A DNA stretch of 11,004 nucleotides from CALVUP01 sp964422195 (GTDB lineage Bacteria; Bacillota_I; Bacilli_A; RF39; UBA660), in NCBI GenBank assembly GCA_964422195.1, contig CAYRAF010000036.1, forward strand, positions 1-11,004, read 5' to 3'. How positions within the stretch are numbered: the stretch's first letter is position 1; every line of letters starts with the position of its first letter. Positions 6,506 through 11,004 of this stretch are shown one piece after another. The notes under the pieces are model-generated. The model did no database searches. It saw only the letters and a program-made list of their open reading frames with translations, and was not told the origin of the DNA. Position numbers and translations under genes: made by a program.

Positions 6506-7057
6506 CTATTGTTTTTCTATATCATCACTAATAATTTCTTCATCTACAGTATTATCTATTTCTTTTTCAGCATTTTCAATTTCCTCTTCATCTATAATAT
6601 CATCCCATTCATCTTCTTCATCATCTATACTTATTCTAACCTTTGTATCTCCAATAAGTTCTATTCCAAGCTCTTTTTCAATAGTATAATTAATTACTCC
6701 ATCATTTATATCAACTTTTGTACAACTAGGTTGTGATAAAGATCTTATAATAACGTCTTCATTAGTTACATCTCCATTTTCTTTTTTTCTTACATTAACC
6801 GTTTCTAAATAGTTATTTGTTTGTTTAGCAACTTCTGTTTTACTATCATTATCATATGAATACCAAATATTTACATCATAACTACCTTCTATATTAATCT
6901 TATCATTATTTTTAACCCCACTGAAGTTATGATTAATAACCCAACAGCCTAAGATTGTAGTTGGTTTATGCTCTGTAGTTAAATTATGATTAGTAGTAAA
7001 TACTTTTCTTCCCTTTCCTAAAACCGCTTTTGTTACTATTTCTTTAAAACTAGACAT
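6506..7057 (-). CDS. cotE: Outer spore coat morphogenetic protein CotE
   Basis: 183 residues against 181 in B. subtilis. The N-terminal two thirds match CotE closely in pattern: FKEIVTKAVLGKGRK (4-18), HKPTTILGCWVINHNF (30-45), EGSYDVNIWYSYDNDSKTEV (57-76), and a late GDTKVRISID stretch (136-145). CotE assembles around the forespore in the mother cell and is needed to build the outer coat. Its C-terminus contacts other coat proteins. Here residues 146-183 are an acidic tail of mostly D, E and I with a single tryptophan. ATG 7057 follows AGGAGG at good spacing. The -10 region upstream resembles sigma-E/sigma-K sites. No terminator is visible between its TAG and the rpsP promoter. Its presence implies the organism, or a recent ancestor, makes endospores. 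Confidence 0.93.
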   Translation of the reverse strand: MSSFKEIVTKAVLGKGRKVFTTNHNLTTEHKPTTILGCWVINHNFSGVKNNDKINIEGSYDVNIWYSYDNDSKTEVAKQTNNYLETVNVRKKENGDVTNEDVIIRSLSQPSCTKVDINDGVINYTIEKELGIELIGDTKVRISIDDEEDEWDDIIDEEEIENAEKEIDNTVDEEIISDDIEKQ

Positions 7058-7075
7058 AATTATTCCTCCTCAATC

Positions 7076-7106
7076 TAATGTATGCGAAAAGAATAAAAAG
7101 TTTCAA
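7076..7106 (-). promoter_or_regulatory. Candidate mother-cell (sigma-E/sigma-K) promoter of cotE
   Basis: The minus strand reads CATACATTA at 7076-7084. This fits the sigma-E -10 (CATACAnT) and the sigma-K -10 (CATAnnnTA) at once. Upstream, GAAACTT is a weak sigma-E -35, and its AC lies 15 bases before CATA, near sigma-K spacing. B. subtilis cotE has both a sigma-E and a sigma-K promoter. The alternative is a sigma-A site: TTGAAA (7101-7106), 18 bases, TACATT (7077-7082). Initiation would fall near 7070, very close to the ribosome binding site. Confidence 0.55.
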
Positions 7107-7111
7107 AAAAA

Positions 7112-7144
7112 AGAGGATTAATCCAATGTTGGGATTTTTCCTCT
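7112..7144 (-). terminator. Intrinsic terminator of the giant repeat-protein gene
   Basis: Arms 7112-7124 and 7132-7144 pair as 6 bp, a 2x2 A/A internal loop, then 5 bp, with a 7-base loop. The minus-strand 3' side runs into eight T. The TAA stop (7118-7120) lies within the second arm. The T run directly touches the TTGAAA of the cotE promoter region. Confidence 0.9.
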
Positions 7145-10100
7145 ATAATATCTAAATAGTTTTATTACATCTCTTAAGTCTATTTCACTATCTCCTGTGA
7201 TATCACACATTGCTAATGTCTCTTCATCTTCTATTATTGCTTTTTTCCTATAATGTCTAAATAGTTTTATTACATCTCTTAAATCTATTTCATCATCTCC
7301 TGTGATATCTCCTGGTGCCCTATTTGATACTGTATATGTTTTTAATATATCTTCTCCATATTTTATATATAATTTATCATCACTATATTCTTTTTCACAA
7401 TTTATTGTTGATACATTTTCAATATTAAATTCTTCATTCTTTCCTAATCTTATATTATCTTTACCTAGATCATATATCTCACTTGATACTTTAGCTATTT
7501 TATAACTATCTAATAATTCATCTTGGTATTTTATATTAAGTTTATTATTACTAACTTCTAATGTTCCATTTGTAATAGTTATATCATTAGTGTTTAAAGT
7601 ATTATTTCCTACATAAATATATTCTTTATTCAAGTTGTACTTAGTACTAGAAATCTTTATTAGTTTATATTGTTTTAATATATCATTTTCATGTTTTAAA
7701 TTTAAAATATTATCTTTTACTTCAAATGTTATATTTGAACTTTCTATTTTGCTTGAATCAAAGTTATCTGTTCCTAAATATATATATTTTTTTGATAAAT
7801 CATAATCACTACTTGAATAATTAATACCTACTATATCTAATGATTTTAATATATTTTCATCTTTATATACAATCAACTTATCATCTTCTACTTTAACGTT
7901 ACAATTAATTGTAGTTATTTTATTCAAATCTACTTCTTCATTTAATAAATACAAATAATTACTCGTTAAATTATATTTATCACTTGATATACTAGCTATA
8001 TCAAAAGTATCAATTACTTCTTCATTATATTTTATATTTATTTTATTATTATTTAATTCTAAACTACCATTGGTTACACTTATTTTAGAACTATCTAACT
8101 TATTATTTATTACTAAAGCATATCCTTTGTTTAAATCATAATCTATACTTGACACCTTTATTAATTTATATATTTTTATTACTTCATCATTATATTTTAA
8201 ATATAAATTATTATTTTTTTCTTCATATGTTATGTTAGTACTTTCAATTTTACTAGAATCAAATTCATTAGTACCTAAATATATATAATCTTTAGATAAA
8301 TCATATTTACTACTTTCTAAATTAATATTAATTATATCATAAGTCCTTATTATATCTTCACCACTATAAACAATTAATTTATTATTTTCTTCTTTTATAC
8401 TACAATTAATCGCATCAATCTTACTTATATCAAATGAGTTGTTTACACTATATATATAATCTTTACTCAAATCATACACTTCACTTGCTAAATCATATAC
8501 TATTATATTACCGTCTAATTCAAATTCATTATGATTTGGTCCAGCATTATCTATAGTTAAATTATATTTTGTATTTCCAATAGATAAAGCTTTAAGTTTA
8601 TTATTCTCATATTTTGCTATATCACTATTTTCTATTTTATATTCTGTATTAAACTCTTCTGTTTCATTTGGCATAATTACATAACCATCAAATTCTTCGT
8701 CTACCGATAGATAGATGTTTTCCGTAATTGGATTTCCATCTATACCCAATTTTTCTATATTTGTATACTGACTTAAATCTATTGCATTTAAATTATTGTT
8801 ACGTAAATATAATTCTTCTGGGCCATCGCCTTTCATCAACTTAATATTACTTAAATTATTGTTTGATAGATTTGCCCAGCCTGCTATATGAGTATGACTC
8901 AAATCTATACTAGTTAACTCATTGTCAGAAAGAGAAAGCTGCAAAATATATCCTATATTAGTCAAGTCTATACTTTCTAAATTATTTCCCCACAAATAAA
9001 GTTTTATTATCCAATTAGCGTGACCCAAATCAATACTACTAAGTTTATTTTGAGATAAATCCAGACTACCTAAACGAGGAGTGTTGTGTGTTAAGTCAAT
9101 TTCTTCTATATTATTCTTAGAAAGATTCAATGACTGAAGTTCTGTGTTGTGTGTTAAGTCTATTGATTCTAAATTATTTTCAGATAAATCCAAATTTATT
9201 AATGATTTATTATTTGATAAGTCAATTTCTTCTATATTATTCTTAGAAAGATTCAATGATTGAAGTTCTGTGTTGTGTGTTAAATCTATTGTAGCAATTG
9301 AATTTCCTTCTAGCTCAATATCTGTTAAAGCAGAATTGTGGCTTAAATCTATTTTACTTATCTTGTCACCAATTAAACTTAAATTTTTTAAATTCAATAA
9401 CTTTTCTATACCTCTAGTGCTTCTTATTTTATATGGTGGCAATACATTTGTAGCATTATCTCTAAGAACACTTATTGTTGCTAATTGCTCATCCGTCAAA
9501 TCACTTGTATAATCCAAGTTTGTATTATTTTCATCATTGTAAGCATCTATTACGGCTCTATATAAATTCCAATCATCAAAGGTGTTGTTACTAAATATAT
9601 AAATTGATAAATCTTGTAATTCTATGCCACCATCATATATTTTTACTGTGTCACCATATTCTATATTACCGCTATTTTTTTCTGTTTCTGAATCATATAC
9701 CTTCACAGTAAGATTTGATAAACCTAAATTGTTAATGAAATCTTCTGTTGGTACGGATTGAGGTATAAGAATATAGTGACCAACATATAAATTATAATCA
9801 TTAATTGGTTCAATAAGTTTATTATTACCATAATCTATGCGTAATTGCTTTGTATTTTGACCTTTCATATTGCCCACATTATTCAAATCATAATTATCAG
9901 GTAACTTAATATAGCTTAATTCATTATTATATAATGTAAACTCCGTCAATGAGTTACAAGGACTTAAATCTATGTTTTTTAGACTATTATTTGGCACGTT
10001 AAACACTTTTAGCATTATATTATGACTTAAATCAATGCTTGATATATCATTATTATCATCTTCATCATAATATCCTTGATTAGTTGTACTTACACCACCG

Positions 10101-11004
10101 GGTATACTGTAGGAATATACAGTCCTATCAATGTATAGTTCTTCTAATAAGGTATTATTATTTATATTTAAATTTTTTAAATAATTATGCCCTAATGAAA
10201 GTATTTTTAAATTAGCGTTATAAGTTAAATCTATATTTTTTAAATTATTGTATGATATATCTACTAATTCCAAATTGTGATTGTTTGTTAAAGTAATATT
10301 TTCTAGAATGTTTCGGCCTAAACATAATTGTTGTAAGTTTACATTTGTACTTAAATCTATTGAATTAATATTGGCATTAGGTAATGATAGTGTAAGTAAA
10401 GATGTGCAACCCTCTATATCTATGTTCGACAACTTTTGCTTTGTTTGTTCGATTCCAACAAGATATTCTAATGATGTATCATTATGTAGATTTACAATTT
10501 CCAAGTTTTTGCAACCTAATAATACTTTTTTTAGTGCTGTATGATTACTTAAATCTAAGCTTTTAATATTCCCATTAGAAAACTGCAATTCTTCTAAATT
10601 ATCATTTTTGCTTAAATCTAAATTAGTTAATTTGTATTCAGATATACGTAACAGTTTTAAAAGACTATTTTGACTTAAATTAATATCAGTAATTTTATTA
10701 TCATATAAAGTTAACGTTGACAACGATGTTAACTTTTCTACACCAGATATACTAATTATTCGACCATTTGTATCACCATCACAGTATAAACTTGTTAGTG
10801 TACTTAGCTGATTATCAGTAAGATTTGTTGTATAAGGTAAATTAGTTTTATTTTCTTCATTATAAGCATCCACTACTGCGTTATAAAATATTTCATCATC
10901 AAAGTATTTATTAGCTGGTGCTCCTTTATTTATGATATGGGCATATATCTTATTTAATTTTGTTGGTCTTGTTAAGTTATAATATATAAAACTAGTTAAA
11001 AACA
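7118..11004 (-). CDS. Giant LRR surface/secreted protein with repeat array and dockerin-like C-terminus (5' end beyond window)
   Basis: The frame is open to the right edge; 1294 residues are visible, numbered from codon 11002-11000. The GTG at 10873 is internal, since the frame continues above it with no break or ribosome binding site. Layout: header 1 (~34-76, FDDEIFYNAVVDAYN); LRR block 1 (~87-395); linker with GNIEYGDTVKIYDG (~430-460); header 2 (~475-515, FDDWNLYRAVIDAYN); LRR block 2 (~531-765); bridge; seven ~55-residue repeats (~840-1225); two dockerin-like repeats (~1231-1294). The LRRs have a 21-residue period (LxxLxLSxNxIxxIDLSxNxx), like internalin J-type repeats without the cysteine ladder. 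No LPXTG or membrane anchor follows, so surface attachment, if any, would be through the dockerin-like part. Such proteins usually bind host or other partners; the ligand is unknown. The signal peptide would lie outside the window. Confidence 0.85.
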   Translation of the reverse strand, partial: FLTSFIYYNLTRPTKLNKIYAHIINKGAPANKYFDDEIFYNAVVDAYNEENKTNLPYTTNLTDNQLSTLTSLYCDGDTNGRIISISGVEKLTSLSTLTLYDNKITDINLSQNSLLKLLRISEYKLTNLDLSKNDNLEELQFSNGNIKSLDLSNHTALKKVLLGCKNLEIVNLHNDTSLEYLVGIEQTKQKLSNIDIEGCTSLLTLSLPNANINSIDLSTNVNLQQLCLGRNILENITLTNNHNLELVDISYNNLKNIDLTYNANLKILSLGHNYLKNLNINNNTLLEELYIDRTVYSYSIPGGVSTTNQGYYDEDDNNDISSIDLSHNIMLKVFNVPNNSLKNIDLSPCNSLTEFTLYNNELSYIKLPDNYDLNNVGNMKGQNTKQLRIDYGNNKLIEPINDYNLYVGHYILIPQSVPTEDFINNLGLSNLTVKVYDSETEKNSGNIEYGDTVKIYDGGIELQDLSIYIFSNNTFDDWNLYRAVIDAYNDENNTNLDYTSDLTDEQLATISVLRDNATNVLPPYKIRSTRGIEKLLNLKNLSLIGDKISKIDLSHNSALTDIELEGNSIATIDLTHNTELQSLNLSKNNIEEIDLSNNKSLINLDLSENNLESIDLTHNTELQSLNLSKNNIEEIDLTHNTPRLGSLDLSQNKLSSIDLGHANWIIKLYLWGNNLESIDLTNIGYILQLSLSDNELTSIDLSHTHIAGWANLSNNNLSNIKLMKGDGPEELYLRNNNLNAIDLSQYTNIEKLGIDGNPITENIYLSVDEEFDGYVIMPNETEEFNTEYKIENSDIAKYENNKLKALSIGNTKYNLTIDNAGPNHNEFELDGNIIVYDLASEVYDLSKDYIYSVNNSFDISKIDAINCSIKEENNKLIVYSGEDIIRTYDIININLESSKYDLSKDYIYLGTNEFDSSKIESTNITYEEKNNNLYLKYNDEVIKIYKLIKVSSIDYDLNKGYALVINNKLDSSKISVTNGSLELNNNKINIKYNEEVIDTFDIASISSDKYNLTSNYLYLLNEEVDLNKITTINCNVKVEDDKLIVYKDENILKSLDIVGINYSSSDYDLSKKYIYLGTDNFDSSKIESSNITFEVKDNILNLKHENDILKQYKLIKISSTKYNLNKEYIYVGNNTLNTNDITITNGTLEVSNNKLNIKYQDELLDSYKIAKVSSEIYDLGKDNIRLGKNEEFNIENVSTINCEKEYSDDKLYIKYGEDILKTYTVSNRAPGDITGDDEIDLRDVIKLFRHYRKKAIIEDEETLAMCDITGDSEIDLRDVIKLFRYYRGKIPTLD
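7144..7312 (-). repeat. Pair of dockerin-like calcium-binding repeats, near-identical in DNA
   Basis: Each protein repeat reads D-I-T-G-D-x-E-I-D-L-R-D followed by the helix VIKLFRxYR. This follows the type I dockerin loop (D1, D5, D9, D12), with T at the usual asparagine position 3. The 61-bp cores at 7144-7204 and 7249-7309 differ at only four positions by my alignment, and their offset is 105 bp (35 residues). A dockerin normally binds a cohesin; none is in this window. Confidence 0.85.
7328..8485 (-). repeat. Seven-copy ~55-residue repeat array with a three-unit super-period
   Basis: Each unit begins with the pattern Y(D/N)L..KxYIYxG and continues with N(G/C/I) in the middle and a KY.(D/E)E.I..Y.I end. 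The lead tyrosine codons start (5' base) at 8476, 8305, 8140, 7975, 7804, 7639 and 7474, giving spacings of 171, 165, 165, 171, 165, 165 bases. Units 1, 4 and 7 share INC; units 2 and 5 share FDSSKIES-NIT; units 3 and 6 share TNG. The array is therefore ABC-ABC-A. I do not recognise the domain; it looks like a small all-beta repeat. Confidence 0.85.
9092..9165 (-). repeat. 74-bp direct repeat, copy 1
   Basis: Matches 9218-9291 at 72 of 74 bases by eye. It encodes most of two LRR units (DLTHNTELQSLNLSKNNIEE). The differences are one C/T and one G/A. Confidence 0.9.
9218..9291 (-). repeat. 74-bp direct repeat, copy 2
   Basis: Second copy, offset 126 bp, which is exactly two 21-residue LRR units, so gain or loss of the unit keeps the frame. 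A fragment of a third copy (the 17 bases GTGTTGTGTGTTAAGTC on the plus strand) lies at 9081-9097. Confidence 0.9.
9821..10744 (-). repeat. First leucine-rich repeat block
   Basis: Starts at GVEKLTSLSTLTLYDNKI and contains about fourteen 21-23-residue LRRs, more diverged than those of block 2. One repeat is interrupted by an insertion containing SIPGGVSTTNQGYYDEDDNND (about 10060-10125). It ends at LRIDYGNNKLIEP. Confidence 0.8.

Larger units (their letters stand above)
8705..9412 (-). repeat. Second leucine-rich repeat block
   Basis: Starts at GIEKLLNLKNLSL and runs about eleven 21-residue repeats of the IDLSxNxxLxxLxLxxNxI type to GIDGNPITENIY. It contains the most regular repeats of the protein, including two nearly identical pairs, which points to recent expansion. 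Confidence 0.8.

Noticed and set aside
6509..6736. Plus-strand open frame of 75 codons, rich in F, I and Y
   Set aside because: It is the antisense of the acidic cotE tail; GAA/GAT-rich sense codons give TTC/ATC in reverse.
7328..8485. CRISPR-like or satellite repeat
   Set aside because: Spacing is in multiples of three, the frame is unbroken, and conservation is at protein rather than DNA level, so this is a protein repeat.
10871..10873. GTG as the start of the giant LRR protein
   Set aside because: The same frame continues upstream without a stop to the window edge and encodes the conserved header FDDEIFYNAV, and there is no ribosome binding site before the GTG.
1..11004. Defence system, toxin-antitoxin pair or mobile element
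   Set aside because: No nuclease, helicase, transposase, recombinase or toxin signatures, no inverted terminal repeats, and the two small unknown genes sit singly in housekeeping context.

Overview
This window reads as very AT-rich Firmicutes DNA, most likely class Bacilli and probably an uncultured gut lineage near the Erysipelotrichales/RF39 (former 'Tenericutes') branch. Supporting signs are strong GGAGG/AGGTG-type ribosome binding sites, consensus TTGACA-17-TATAAT promoters, a bacilli-type outer spore coat protein (CotE), an ylqC-type KhpA gene directly after rpsP, and dockerin-like domains. Tryptophan is encoded by TGG, so the code is standard, but no gene here ends in TGA (5 TAG, 4 TAA). 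The organism assignment is inference.

Every real gene lies on the minus strand, so the window is read from right to left. (1) 11004-7118: the C-terminal 1294 residues of a giant surface or secreted protein, open at the right edge. It has two header+leucine-rich-repeat modules offset by 441 residues, a seven-copy ~55-residue repeat array built as ABC-ABC-A, and a terminal pair of dockerin-like calcium-binding repeats. A strong terminator (7112-7144) closes it. (2) 7057-6506: cotE, behind a promoter whose -10 resembles mother-cell sigma-E/sigma-K sites. (3) 6429-5900: rpsP-khpA from a perfect sigma-A promoter, ended by a hairpin. (4) 5809-5459: an unrecognised acidic 116-residue protein with its own terminator. 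(5) 5383-2788: a two-gene unit of membrane-anchored extracytoplasmic proteins. One has two copies of an unnamed repeat domain and the other is a phosphodiester glycosidase (NAGPA-like). It has its own promoter and terminator. (6) 2677-1: cysS, a small unknown gene and proS (cut by the left edge) from one promoter, with no room for a T-box leader.

The conserved genes serve translation and RNA binding (S16, KhpA, CysRS, ProRS). The accessory content is envelope or spore related (LRR/dockerin protein, CotE, NAGPA-like enzyme and its partner). No defence system, mobile element, CRISPR array, tRNA or rRNA was seen. The most unusual material is the architecture of the giant repeat protein. Four terminators and five candidate promoters divide the window into transcription units, and no gene-free gap exceeds about 120 bases.
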